The notes below the pieces were generated by a model. That model ran no database searches and was not told the DNA's origin. It was given only the letters and a program-made list of their open reading frames with translations. The translations under genes were made by a program, and so were the position numbers. This document shows, one piece after another, positions 23,055-34,790 of a stretch of DNA of 64,000 bases; the stretch's first letter is position 1; every line of letters starts with the position of its first letter. This stretch comes from Strigamia acuminata (lineage: Eukaryota; Arthropoda; Chilopoda; Geophilomorpha; Linotaeniidae). The DNA lies in NCBI GenBank assembly GCA_949358305.1, contig OX442315.1, positions 14,224,427 through 14,288,426 of the forward strand, in the 5' to 3' direction.

Positions 23055-23405
23055 AATGAATCAAAGAAATAAATGAAAAGCACGGTAAACAACGAGCGTT
23101 GTTTGCGCGTGAAAAGTGACAGCAACGAATTGCCATGCGATGTGTAGAGACACAAAGGATGTAAAATCTTGCGATTTGGCAATAGTGAATGAAAGGAGTA
23201 TTTTATTTACTCAAGCAAGAAAAATCATGTAATTATCTTAACAAACAATTTATTTAATACATGAAATTAAATTGATTCCTCGATTTATTAATTTCTAACA
23301 CTTCCAAATAATTAAAAGGGACAGTCAAATAATTTAAATAAATTTAATCATTAATCTATTTTACTCAAAATCTCCCCAAATAAATAGTGACATTTGGGGT
23401 CAAGT

Positions 23406-26400
23406 TTATTTTCTAAATTGCATTACCAGTACAGATAAAATTATAAATGCAAATGACCAGCTTATGACTACTGCAAAGCCTTTCCATACTGCATGAAACA
23501 TGATATCTCTGCCGTGCAAAAAAATCCACTGCATTGCAATATTTGGCAAAGTCAGAGGTTGAAACTGGCTCATGGCACGTAGAAAATCTGGCATCCCTTC
23601 CATTGGCCACAAGCACCCTGATAAATTTTTACTAATAGTAAACTCTGCAATAATTTATTCATTACGATTGTGTGCTACAAACCACCAGTGAACAGTAACG
23701 GCATGTAGAAACCCATTGCTAACATCATAGCCGCAGTAGCATCACTGGATATAGTAGATATGAAAAAACCTTCAATCACAAATTATATTTTTATTATTAC
23801 AGAAAAGCAATTTTTTTCTCAACAATATTACCAAATGTCATTCCGCAAAATCCTTGCAAGAAACAAATAGAGATGAGCCATACTGCACTTCCTTTATTTT
23901 CTACACCAAACACTTGTGTTGCCACAAAAAGGGCTACACCTACTTGAATTACAATTACACCTGATTGTGTACATATGTGTCCACTCATTATTTCAAGAGA
24001 AGAGGCACCTGAAAATAGTCTGTTAGATAAAGCCAAAATGATAATAACAGAAGATTTGTTACCAGACACAAAAACTCTTTCTAATAAACCTTCCATTTTG
24101 TCCTGTACAAATGAAACTGCTGTCAAAGTGAGTGCTAAAAAGAAGATAAGGCTAGATAGTATTCCTGGTGTCAAAAAATCTACAAAACTTCCTTTTACTG
24201 ATCCATAGATTGGGTCACCAAACTAGTAAATGAAAAGAATGTACGTAAAATGCTAATCAGAGTTGAATTTTTCTACAATTTATAATTCAACAAAACTACA
24301 CCTACAATCTCCTCAGCCTCATCTAAATAAGCAGATATTCCTTTGGACGTATACTCGAGTTGCACTCAAAAATGCACCTCACAATGTGTACTCCCATTGG
24401 TCTAGCCTGTTTACTACTAACTTCAGACTGTATACTACTACTAGGAGAAGTAGTTTTGTTTTTTATTTATTGTTGTGATTGTTATGATTAATTCAGTTTA
24501 TGTTATTTTGATTTTATTTAAAAAAAAATGTTATTTCCATCATTAAAATGAAGTTTCACACATTAAAAAATGTCAAACTCATGTTTGTTGTGTTTATTGC
24601 TTACATCGTCTGGAAGTTTGAATTTTAGGTCGTTGCCTAGGCAATCGATTACAATGTCTGTACATTGTAATGCAATTCTGGTGTTTGGGTCTACTTTTCC
24701 GGATCACTACACCAGTAAACTGGCTCGACCAATGGGAGTACACATTGTGAGGTGCCTTTTTGAGTGCAATTCGATTATAGTTTTACGTTGTGGCACAGTA
24801 AAGACAGTAGGTGCGTTCAATCTTAAATGGATTTCTTAGATTTCGCTAATTTTCTAGATTTCAGGAGTCCGGAAATGACGATTTTTACGTCATAAAAACA
24901 AAAACCGATTTCAGAAAATTCGATTTTGGGAAATCCACGTGTAGGGTTGCTTTTCTTGATTTTAAAGTGGATTTCAAACTGAATTAAATGACCCGCCATA
25001 TAATTGTACACAAAATTTGTGACATTTTAGCCGCGTTTGAGGTCTTGAACGCGGCCGACGGTATTTAAATGCTCACACAGGAAGTTGATCCAACAGCTGA
25101 AATTGCAAACAGAAAGTTATCCAACAGTTCTAATTGCGCATGTGCAACAGTTCGATTTAGGGAAATTTTAAGGCCGTTCAAAGTTGAAATCAGATTTCCC
25201 TGATTTCTGAAAATCAATAAAATTGCGATTTCGGAAATCCATTTTAGATTGAACGCACCCAATATCTTTTTGTAATTTTTTTAATTTCAATTTCGAACTT
25301 TGAATTCATTTACTTGAACAGGAATTGTTGGCATTTGCTGGGTCTCGTCAAACTCGTGAACCGCATCATTCGCAAAATCATTGAAGGCTGTGTACAAAGC
25401 TTCTTGCATGCTAAAGGTTATCAATTGATCCGTATTGTCATGCCTTACAAAAACTGTACCAGCTTGTAACGTATCGTTCGATAAATTATTTTGTGATGTC
25501 AATCTGGAGGAAATAATACGAGTTTAGTTATACCAGAGATGAATGAGTTTGGCATGAGTTTGGCTATATTTATTGCCTAATGTGTGAGGAAAACAAACCT
25601 AGTCAGTAATCCAGTGGTGAAATTGGGCAATATGGTTAGAACTGCCCAAGCTTTTCCGTTTCTTACTAATTCTTCACCTATGTCAGTACTATCAACAGCG
25701 ATCTGTTGAATTCAAGAACAACAAGATATGTTATTCTTTTACTAATTGTTAATAGTGAATTGGAGAAAGGGAAAAAATTCTACCTGATGAATGGTTTCAT
25801 TATTAATGTGGTGCAAATATTTGGGGCCGAGGATTGTATCTTGGTTAAACACCGCCACGTTTAAATTTTTTGGTTGAGTACCGAGTGACCAATAGAAAAT
25901 AAACATTTGAAGTGCTGGACTCAGAAATTGGAAAATAACTAATCTATTGGAAGTAAACACTAAACATTATTTTTTTTAAATACGGAGTAATAGATTCATT
26001 CAATGTTTTCCACTACCGTCTTCACCCGAAAATAAGACCACGGTGTTATATTCAGCCAATATCATGTAAATTTGTCGAAAAAGTAAAATTATTTTTTACT
26101 GCTGATTTAAAAAACAAAAAAAAAAATATAAATTAACAAAAATAACGATATACGGTTTAAATATTTTTTTACAAATCTGAATATAACAACATGGTGTTAT
26201 AGCTGAAGTGGTGTTATATTCGAATTTTTCAACAATGTTTCACAAATTACAGTTTTCGAAGAAACTCGAATACAACACCATGGTGTTGTTTTCGCGGGAA
26301 GACGGTAGTGCAATGAATAAAGTGTAAAGGTGGAAACACAAGGGAGCGGGTAAAATTTAAAAACTAGCTTTTACTTGAAAAAGCGGCTAAAAACTCGCTC

Positions 26401-29400
26401 GCATGAGCAAACACAAGCTTGCGTTTTTATTCAAAGCTTTGTTATGATGCGAGCTTTGTACTCACCCGCTCCGATCAAACTGAGTTTGATTTACCAGCTT
26501 CAAGCTTGCTGGTGTTTTGGTCATGTAACTTTGACAGCCAATCAGAATCGTGAGGAAATTCTTGGAGGAGATTTTGGCCGGAATTTCTGGCTAGCTACCT
26601 AGATAGCTTGAGTAAGCCAAAAACGGGTGAAGTGAGCTTGTAAATGACTCTCTCTTTAAACTTGTACTAGCAAGCTTTGAAATTTTACCCGCTCTCTTGT
26701 GTTTTCCACCTTAAGTCTGATCATTCAGCACAAACAGAATCTTTGAATTCATCTTATACATTCGCTGATACTTTCTTACATGAAATTTCTCCACATTTTG
26801 ATATAGTTTAAAATAGTCAAAGCTTTAATTCTTTGGAAACTGGGCGGTTTCAGATGGTCCATACAGTTTGGTAGTTTGTATTGTGGTTCGGGTTTTTCTT
26901 CTTCTATAAATGTGTCATTGGACAGTTGTTGATCTTGCTCTTTTGTCAGTTGATAACTCTCGTACACAGCATCAGTTCTTTTATACCGATCTTTCTGTCT
27001 CAAACGAATAAATTATGACCTACACGTTGCTCGTTTTATTTGCATTTGTATTTACCGTTGATGCTTTTTCGCATAATTGCAGGAATACATCTTCCAAAGT
27101 GGCTACCTTATGCTGGTTGATCAATGAATGTGGTTTATCTTGGGCTAATAGGCATCCATCCCTCATTAAAGCAACCTGATAATATATTTTGAAATCCAGA
27201 TTTTGCAGTTTTGTACTTAAGGGTTATTATACTTTATTGGCCCGTCCGGCTTCTTCTATGTAATGAGTCGTAATGATGACAGTGACATTTTCTTCCAACG
27301 AGATTTTGACTAAGTAATTCCAAATGCTAAATTGAAGGGGAAAGGGGAAGTTTGAAAATGAAATGGTTAAATATTATTTTTAAAGGCTTTTCTTTAACTT
27401 GACATGAATGTTTTTTTTGTGTGTGTGTTTGTTTCATCTTCCTGTGCAGTCTAGCAGCGATTGGAAGCAAAAGCCTGTAGTGGTTTTTAAAATAAAACTT
27501 TTGCCATCCAATTGTGATCGTGAATATTTTGTTCAATTCGTTTTGAACGTACTTTTTTCTCAAGATGGGATCGACACCTACAGTTGGTTCGTCCAAAATG
27601 AGGAGTGGCGGTTGATGGAGTAGTGCAATAGCAAACGAAACTCTTCTTTGCTCGCCTCCACTAAATATAAATTGAAAGATTCAATTACCGATGTAGAATG
27701 ACATGTCGACACTTTATAGTTATCATGACATGGGCCTGAATTTGCGTTAATTTGCATTATTAATATTTCAGTAGCTGCATTCAAAAACTCTAAAACGTAT
27801 GCAAAACTCGTTTCGTGTCTGTACATGTGACGTCATTCCCATGTTATTCAATGGGAATGATGTCACGTACAAACACGAAACGAATTTTGCATACGTTTTA
27901 GAGTTTTTGAATGCAGCTAGTGTGTAATACCTTGTTTACACCAAGGTTTTGGATCTCATCCGAAGCTGCGGATATAGATCCATGATCGGTGTGAACACTG
28001 TTGAATGAACACTATTATAACCCAAATGGACAGTAAAAACAGCCAGAATTTATCACCAAAAATTGCAGAAACAAAACTAACTGTAGCTGCATTCAAAAAA
28101 TCTAAAACGTATGCAAAACTCGTTTCGTGTCTGTACATGTGACGTCATTCCCATTCACCTAATTCAATTAAATCACTTCCATTAATTTCAGATTAATCTG
28201 TTAAAATGTTTGTTTTATTTGCTTATAGGAAAGATACATTTGACTTGTCAGTAAGAATTTACTAATATTTTCCTTAAAGCAAGACATCTAATTTACGCAT
28301 CAATAGTTTTAGGTTACAAAGCTGAGAAGACTAAAGTTTTAAACCTGTTTTCTCAAAACTTTCAGAAAGAGATAATTTTTAAAAAACAGTTTTAGTCTAA
28401 TTGGATCGTGCTCTACAACTTTCTAATCCACTTTTTCTCTCTATCTGTCACGGTTCTCGAGTTACAATATGGATGACCTTGAAGATGACCTCTAAGGTCA
28501 AGTTGAATGTCATAATTGGATTTTCCCCAAAATACTACCCTGACAATAATTTTGCTAAATTAAAATCTAAAACAGTTTAGGAATTATTTACTGTGAACCA
28601 GACTTTTAGACCACCCTGTATGAACTGTAAAAAAACAGTATAAACAGAAACTTTCAATACACCTATTATATTCCTTGTTAATAAGGGATATGATAGGATA
28701 CGACTTCATTACCTGTAGTTTTTTACTAGTTTTTTTGTGCGTGGTAAATTGAGAAACTCGAGAAGAAATTCAATTCGTGGTTTTACATCTTTGGTTTTCA
28801 TTTGATGTAAACGACCAAAGAAATGCATTGTTTCGTCGATAGTGAGATTCTGGTAGAGTGCCAATTCCTGTATTTTACAAAATGTATATTTAATCAAGAT
28901 CGAGACACTCGGTGCAATCAAAATTTAGTTTTTGCTGTTTTTAAGTTAGGTTCACACTTGTGTTCACACTAGCGGCGACGCAACACAAGGAAAAATTAGT
29001 CAAACGTAACGCAGAGTCTGTTCACACTGTAGGGTATGTGTGAACAGAGCTGAAGCAATTGATGTTGCATCTGGCCAATCAGATGGTTTCAATGAAAGCT
29101 GGAATTGGATCTAGTTCTAGACTAATTCCAGAATCCTAAAATGGTGGCCTGTTGGCATGTGGCAAAGTATCGCCAACCAGACGTGAATCGACGAGAGTTG
29201 GAGTCGGATCGTGATTGGTTGGCCGCAAGACCTTTCCTTGCGTTGCGTTGTTTACTTCAACTCGGAGTTGAAGCAGGAATAGGCGTCGATGTCAAGAAAT
29301 TTTGGACGCAAGCAGTTTGCGTTGGGTCAGTTTTGTTGCGTTCCATCTATTGTGAACACAAGTGTGAACCTAGCTTTAGAGTTTTTGTAAACGGAACATA

Positions 29401-30297
29401 GAAAACACCCTTAAACCAACATCAGGAACTGCGAAAATAGAAATCACAACAAGACTGGTCGGATCTTCTGTCGGCTTAAAGTCATTTTAAAGTAAATTCA
29501 GTGGCCCAGATGGTATGCTGAATTTAACTCTGTTTGTGAACTGTGTGATCATGTTGTTTGTATAAACACCAAAAGACCATTAATAAGGCAATGACTACGT
29601 TCATGTCTGACATGAACGTATTATTATTTTTTGGTTGAGATCTATTGATGTCGGTTTGTTCTCTCAACACGTTTTCTCAAAACGATGTTTTTGAGGTTTT
29701 ATCTCCCTCCCCCCGAACCTACTTTTATTCATTTTTAGCAACGGAGACTGAACCAAGTATTTTCATCAATGTATTTCAACCAATCACAGCATGTCATGAA
29801 AATAATACGTTCGTGTCGGACATAAACGTAGCCACTTTGAATGCATCTACTTCTGAATCTTCAGTGTCTGCTGTTTATAGAAACACCAAAAGGCCGTGCA
29901 AACAATGTTTGAATGACTTATTTCTTAATCTAATGCTTACTTGTGGCATGTAACCAACACCGGAACCAGGAATTTGACTCGCTGTTGAACCAGGAGTGTG
30001 ATTAAACACTTTGACCGTTCCTTTATCGGGTTTCAAACGGTTAACTAAGCATCTGAGTATAGTTGTTTTGCCACAACCGCTCGGTCCCAAAAGTCCAAAA
30101 CTTAAAATAAAATATGAAAATGCTCATGGAAATATAAATTTGACGTAAAACCCTGTTTCAAAAACAACTTACATCGTTCCTTCGCCTACATTTAGATTCA
30201 CATCTTTGAGCACACGAGTCTTCAGTTGTCCGATTCCATAACTTGTGTATACTTGCTGAAATGATACAGCAGATTTCCTTGTACTTTCAACGTCCAT
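23406..30297 (-). CDS. ABC transporter gene C, ABCH/ABCG23-like, complete (688 aa)
   Basis: Same architecture as gene B. Exons 5' to 3': 30173-30297, 29941-30100, 28713-28867, 27553-27660, 27233-27326, 27056-27175, 26780-26994, 25784-25943, 25599-25702, 25314-25503, 24063-24222, 23832-24008, 23683-23769, 23406-23617. The sum is 2067 nt with no internal stop, and all boundaries are GT-AG. Walker [11 protein letters not shown]-loop GYMPQ, signature SGGEQRR (from residue 147), Walker [11 protein letters not shown] and H-loop TTHYIEEA are all intact. Only the linker exon (26780-26994, 12 nt longer than in B) and exon 3 (3 nt shorter) differ in length. The start has a caccATGG context. The stop codon overlaps AATAAA. 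The C-terminal exon reads W.PMEGMP then a final hydrophobic helix. Introns hold at least seven MITEs. It is probably functional; the substrate is unknown. Confidence 0.87.
24345..24783. repeat. Foldback element with GAGTTGCACTCAAAAATGCA arms
   Basis: The left arm (about 24350-24405, CACCTCACAATGTGTACTCC) is inverted at about 24728-24783. The right part contains the dispersed repeat with CTAGGCAATCGATTACAATG also seen at 3706 and 34652. It lies in intron 10 of gene C. Confidence 0.65.
24809..25260. mobile_element. MITE with AGGTGCGTTCAATCTTAAAT ends
   Basis: The inverted ends share AGGTGCGTTCAAT with the 1712 and 22443 family but diverge after it (CTTAAATGGATTT), so this is a second family with the same outermost 13 bases. 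The flanking triplets are AGT and AAT, an imperfect duplication. It lies in intron 10 of gene C. Confidence 0.7.
26011..26310. mobile_element. 300-bp MITE with CACTACCGTCTTC ends
   Basis: CACTACCGTCTTCACCCG at the left is inverted as CGCGGGAAGACGGTAGTG at the right. It contains palindromic ACACCATGGTGTTG words. No target duplication was identified. It lies in intron 7 of gene C. Confidence 0.7.
26327..26712. mobile_element. MITE with AAGGTGGAAACACAAG ends
   Basis: The left end AAGGTGGAAACACAAGGGAG is matched by the right-end inverse CTCTTGTGTTTTCCACCTT. It is rich in GAGCGGGTAAAATTT words. A truncated copy is at 3549-3705. It directly follows the preceding MITE in intron 7 of gene C. Confidence 0.75.
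27773..27918. repeat. Near-perfect 146-bp palindrome, with a half copy at 28083-28160
   Basis: AGCTGCATTCAAAAACTCTA leads an arm of about 65 bp that is repeated inverted with very few mismatches around a short centre (TTATTCAATGG). The left arm alone recurs at about 28083-28160. It is a foldback/MITE in intron 3 of gene C. Confidence 0.8.
28947..29373. mobile_element. MITE with TAGGTTCACACTTGTGTTCA ends (copy 2)
   Basis: TAGGTTCACACTTGTGTTCA at the left is inverted at the right end (TGTGAACACAAGTGTGAACC TA). It matches 17153-17585. It lies in intron 2 of gene C. Confidence 0.75.
29593..29836. mobile_element. MITE with ACTACGTTCATGTCTGACAT ends (complete copy)
   Basis: The inverted termini ACTACGTTCATGTCTGACAT and GTCGGACATAAACGTAGCC are followed inward by GAACGTATTATT. 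Related pieces lie at 634-646, 22030-22112, 31985-32056 and 53072-53359. It lies in intron 2 of gene C. Confidence 0.7.
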
Positions 30298-30356
30298 GGT
30301 GACTGCTGGATGAAAACTTCACTGATTTGATGGGAGGAAGAATGTTTTTGTTAGTG

Positions 30357-30532
30357 TTATCTCACAGTTGTGATGGGAGTTTGTTTTAAATATGTGAATT
30401 GGTTGTTTAGGCTAGTCAGAAGAGATGAGGCCTATAACGTATTAAATTTTTAGCAGACGTAAGATGTGTTTCAATAATAACAACTGCTCATAATGAATGC
30501 TCGGATTGGCATTGCATCTGCGATCTTATCTT
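30357..30532 (-). promoter_or_regulatory. Putative gene C promoter with paired GATA motifs
   Basis: AAGATAAGATC (30522-30532) and GAGATAA (30357-30363) on the minus strand lie about 230 and 60 bp upstream of the start codon. They are in the same order as upstream of gene B, embedded in blocks of shared sequence (GGAAGAA.GTTTTTG, TATGTGAATTG). Confidence 0.4.
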
Positions 30533-30709
30533 TCAGGGAAACTGCAAGAGGAAATATTTTTCTCAGAAGTTATTATGAATTCTTTTCCCTTCTTATACAA
30601 GTGCATGAAGGAATCTTTACTTATTGTGCAACTAGCATACAGGCACGTGTGCATTCAAGTGCCACAAAATATAGTTTTTCATTAGTTTTTCAATCACATT
30701 GTTGTAGAG

Positions 30710-31103
30710 CAGCGTTTCTCAAACTGTGGGGCGCAAGGATGCTTAATCACTTAGTCGCCCAAAATTTTCGTTTCCAAATTTTTGTATTCAAGTTTTTTTT
30801 AAACTTTTGCCAATTTTAATTCCAACTTACTGCTTATAGTTGGTTGCAATACACCAATAACTCTAAAATCTTAACAAAAACTTCACAAAAATCTCTCAAA
30901 ATCTACAAAAACACAAAATTCTCCAAAAACCTGCAAAAACAGCTAAAACTCCCAAAAATGAATGTTTGTAGCTATTGTAATTACCCAAAGTGATGAATTT
31001 TGTAGGTTGGAAAAATAGTGACAACCTATGTCGTAGTTCAATTTGAAAAAAAAATTGTGCACCGATGATGAAGTGGGGCGCGGAAGATCGTCTTTCTTAA
31101 AAT
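30710..31103. mobile_element. hAT-like element, right end lost
   Basis: It begins CAGCGTTTCTCAAACTGTGG, the hAT-type terminus, and ends in GTGGGGCGCGGAAGATCG words shared with 20220-20497. The right terminus is replaced by the LTR relic at 31104. Confidence 0.55.
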
Positions 31104-31926
31104 TGTGCTGCATTCCTGGATTCCAAACTAGTAAAATCTAAAGTAGAAATTGTCCCAGCGTTCAAGTGCGGATACAGTTGAATGCCATTTATAGATCTTC
31201 TATCTAAATTTGGGCCAATAAATTAATGTCTAGGAAAAAATAATAAATAATTAGTTGAGTTTTAAATCAATACATTTTTATTAAGGTTAAAAAGCTAAAA
31301 CTAAAGTTACAATCAAGTATTTAAACGAATAAATGTTTATTACAGTTAAAACTAACACTAAATTACAATTAACAGAATGAACAAAGAAAGAGGGAAAATG
31401 CGCGAGAACAATGAAAATGTTCGCGCGCGTGAAAATGGCTGCAACGGATTGTCGCGCGTCGTGCGTTAATACAATAGCGTGCGAAATCTGACGATTTCGC
31501 GGTTTGTCCGGCTAAAGAGCCTGGACAGAGGCCAGCCGGAGAGCTTGGCCGAGGTGGAGAAACAATGTGTGAACCTCGAGACGAAGCGGGAAATTCTCCA
31601 TTGAATCACAAACCCAACTAGCATTATGTCGCCGACCGTGTGGTGAAAGGTGTGTGTGTGTTGTAAAAAGAGTGAGAAATAAACGAATTATTACTCAAAA
31701 TTTGACCTGAAAAACGGCCAATGCGCATGTGTGGCATGCGTGGCGTGTGCCTGACACTCTTCGTGCCTGGCAACGGTGCTCATTAGGAGCTTGCCGTAGC
31801 AACCCCTTAATTTTGGCAGTTTGGTTGCTGTGACAGTACTAACGGCTTCTGTTTAACAGCCGAAAGCATTTAGGAATGAGTATTTTATTTACTCAAACAA
31901 GAAAAATTATGCAATTATTCTGACAA
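31104..31926 (-). mobile_element. Old solo-LTR relic related to the gypsy LTR
   Basis: On the minus strand it resembles 38711-39889 in order: CAGGCACACGCCACGC, GCGCATTGGCCGTTTT, GAGTAATAATTCG, then ATAAATGGCATTCAACTG near the end and GGAATGCA at the terminus. Divergence is high and no open frame remains. It corresponds to 22207-23252 in the B-C spacer. Confidence 0.65.
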
Positions 31927-31984
31927 ATAATTCCTTTAATACCCCAAACGAATTAAACCATTTGAGAAAACTTACGTTGAGGAA

Positions 31985-32056
31985 TCAAATCGACATCAAT
32001 CACAGCGTGTCATGAAAATAATGCGTTCAAGTCGGACGTGAACGTAGCCACTGCCT
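31985..32056. repeat. Fragment of the ACTACGTTCATG MITE family
   Basis: Contains CACAGCGTGTCATGAAAA then GTCGGACGTGAACGTAGCCA. It lies immediately 3' of gene D. Confidence 0.55.
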
Positions 32057-33049
32057 TTCAAATAATTTCCTACAGCTTTCATATTTTGTCGCACAATCTT
32101 GTAAATCGAGTTTATTTTCTAAATCGCATTACCATTACAGATAAAATTACAAACGTGAATGACCAGCTTAAAACAACTGCAAAGCCTATCCATACAGCAG
32201 GGAAGGTAATGTCTTTGCCATGCGATAAAATCCATATCATTGAAATATTTGGCAAAGTCATAGGTTGAAACTGTGCGATGGTACGAAGAAAATGTGGCAT
32301 CAATTCTATCGGCCACAAGGTACCTAATAAATTATCATTAATAACAAACTCTGCAATAGCTCATACATTACAGTTGTAAACTACAAACCACTAGTGATCC
32401 ATAAAGGAAAGTAGACACCCATTCCTTACATTATAGCTGCAATAGTATTACTGGATATAGTAGATATGAAAAAACCTTCAATCATAAATTGAATTTTCAT
32501 TATTAAAGAAATGCAACTTATTCTCAACAATATTACCAAAAGTCATTCCACAAAATCCTGTCAAGAAAGAGAGAGATATGAGCCATGCTGCACTTCCTTC
32601 ATTTTCTATACCAAATCCCTGTGTTGCCACAAGAAGAATTACAGCTACCTGAATTACAATTGCAGTTGATTGGGTACATATGTGTCCACTCAATACCTCG
32701 AATGAAGAGGCACCTGAAAATATAAACTGATAGGATTAATTCAGAATTTATAAGTTCAGAGAACAAGATTTTTTTTTACCAGACACATAAACTCTCTCCA
32801 ATAAACCTTCCACTTTGTCAGTTACAAATGACACTGATGTCAAAGTGAGTGCTAAAAAGAAGGGAAATGCAATCAGCATTCCTGGTGTCAAAAACACTAT
32901 ATATTCTCCTTTTGTTGATCCATAGATTGGTTCACCAAACTAGTAAAATGTGAAAAAATGTATATAGTGTTGAGTTACATTTTTTAAATTTCCAGAAGAC
33001 AAGCATCTTTGGTCCTCTTCTACTCTTGTACATGGAGGGTTGCCAAGGG

Positions 33050-33345
33050 TGTCTGAAATAAATGTATGTTTTGTTCATTTAAATATACAGGGTGGAAGAA
33101 ATATTTCCAGAGCAATTGTATCTAGGCCAACTTTGATGAAGCGATCATACAGGAAGTTGGGTGAGAGCAATCCAATGATGTAATCAAATTTGACCTTGAA
33201 GGCCATTTTCAAGGTCATTCACTTGCTAACTTCTAAACCAATCAGGTTAGAGAATAATTTTCAATCAGAAAGTGGTAGAGCACCATCAAATTAGTACTAT
33301 CCAATTTATCTTAGTCACCTTAAGTTTTATACTGCAAAGATCAAC
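33050..33345. repeat. Dispersed repeat starting TACAGGGTGGAAGAAATATT
   Basis: The 'ACAGGGTGG' start and the words GACCTTGAAGGCCATTTTCA, AAGGTCA are typical of short arthropod DNA-element ends. A diverged relative, inverted in part, lies at about 28320-28620 in gene C (ACCACCCTGTATG at its right end). It is in intron 10 of gene D. Confidence 0.5.
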
Positions 33346-33639
33346 AAACTTTTCAACAATATATTGAATGCAACCTTTTAAATTCTACTTTCTAACTTTA
33401 AATTTATTTACCTGAACAGGAATGGTTGGCAATTGCGTCGTCTTATCAAACTCGTGAATTGCATCGTTTGCAAAATCATTGAAGGCCGTGTACAGAGCTT
33501 CTTGTATGTTAGAAGTTATCAAATAATCCGTATTGGCTTGTCTTACGAAAACTGTACCAGCATGTAATGAATCGTTTGATAAAGCCTTTGGTGATGTCAA
33601 TCTGGAGGAATTAATCTGAGCATTATACAATGTTCACAC

Positions 33640-34650
33640 AGGTTTTAGATCTCATTCGACGTTGGGATCTAAATTCATGATCAGTGTGAACACTGATCCC
33701 GGTTCACGGATCTAGATCTGGTGCCCAACAACTCCATTCGCTAATCGAGTTCCCACAATTTCATTCGACGATTGGATCCGGATTGGATTTGAATTCGGAT
33801 AGATACAGGCTTGTACCTGTACAGTGGTGCAGGCACAAGTCTGTATCTATCGGATGTAAGAACACATGATGAATCTTTTTTAAAAATGGCAGTAAGAAAT
33901 ACAAGAAACCAGGAAATTGTTTTGTCTGATTCACATTTATTAAATAAAGTTTGAAAAATTCATTGTTCACTGGTCATGTTGATTTATTGATTGAATAAAC
34001 TTTGGTGTGGACACAACAGAATCCGGGGGAATATTTGACCTCTGTTTGATTATACTCTAAACTGATACAATGTTGACCTATTTCCAATTGGTTGAGCTGG
34101 ATTACGCCTAACTGTGGTCTGTGCTCTACTACCCAGAATAGTAGTTCTGTTTCCTTTGATAATGAAACAAGTTGTGACGATTCTACCTTTTGCGGATAAT
34201 ATCTACACAATATTATCCACCTTGAGATAAATATACAAGACATTGCTAAACCTAACAACAACCTAACCGAGATAAGCTAAGAATATGTGCGCTAAGTGAA
34301 TTAATATCGAATAATAATAACTTACAAGATATTTGACGTGATTATGTTTATTACATGGAAAACTAGGTTCTGGGCACGTGTAAATGGACGGCATCAACTG
34401 ATTGAGTGTGCGGGCGGGCCGAGGGATAGGGCTGGCTTCGCGGCATCGTTACAATCATCATTATGTGGCCATTTTGGCCATGTGGTGAAAATGTACAATA
34501 AAGCGGTGAATTCTCCGCATTACCCTGATTCAAGCAATCGATTAAACAATTATTTTGTTATCATATTTAAACTGCGGGCGTTCTTTGAAATGGCGCCATC
34601 TATTGTAAAATTTTGTTAAATACGGTTTTGTAATTGTCACAAAGTATTGG
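33640..34650. other. Intron 9 of gene D, mostly unassigned
   Basis: Contains palindromic 'GGATCTAGATCTGG' and 'GTGTGAACACTGATC' words near 33650-33780, also seen near 27935-28010 in gene C, which suggests another degraded repeat. No coding sequence is supported. Confidence 0.4.
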
Positions 34651-34651
34651 T

Positions 34652-34790
34652 AATCGATCACAATGTCTGGAGTTCGATTACAATTCTGGTGTTATGGCCT
34701 GCTTTTTGAGCCACTACACCAGTGATGCGGCTGGAGTTAGGTCAACGTTGTATCGGTTCAGAGTATAGATCTGATCGGGCGGATCTACAT
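34652..34790. repeat. Copy of the ATCGATCACAATG/CACTACACCAGTGATG dispersed repeat
   Basis: Shares TAATCGATCACAATGTCTGG, CAATTCTGGTGTTATGG, AGCCACTACACCAGTGATGC and AGAGTATAGATCTG with the copies at 3706 and 24636 and with the gypsy insertion target at 38690/51888. Confidence 0.65.

Larger units (their letters stand above)
22207..23252 (-). mobile_element. Old solo-LTR relic related to the gypsy LTR, interrupted by a MITE
   Basis: Read on the minus strand it starts TGTTAAGATAATTACATG and ends CCAGGAACGCA, like the end of the 38711-39889 LTR (GGAACGCAACA). It is the same relic as 31104-31926 in the next spacer (shared TATTTTATTTACTCAA and AAATGAATAAATGTTTATTA words). The MITE 22443-23054 is inserted in it. 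Confidence 0.6.
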
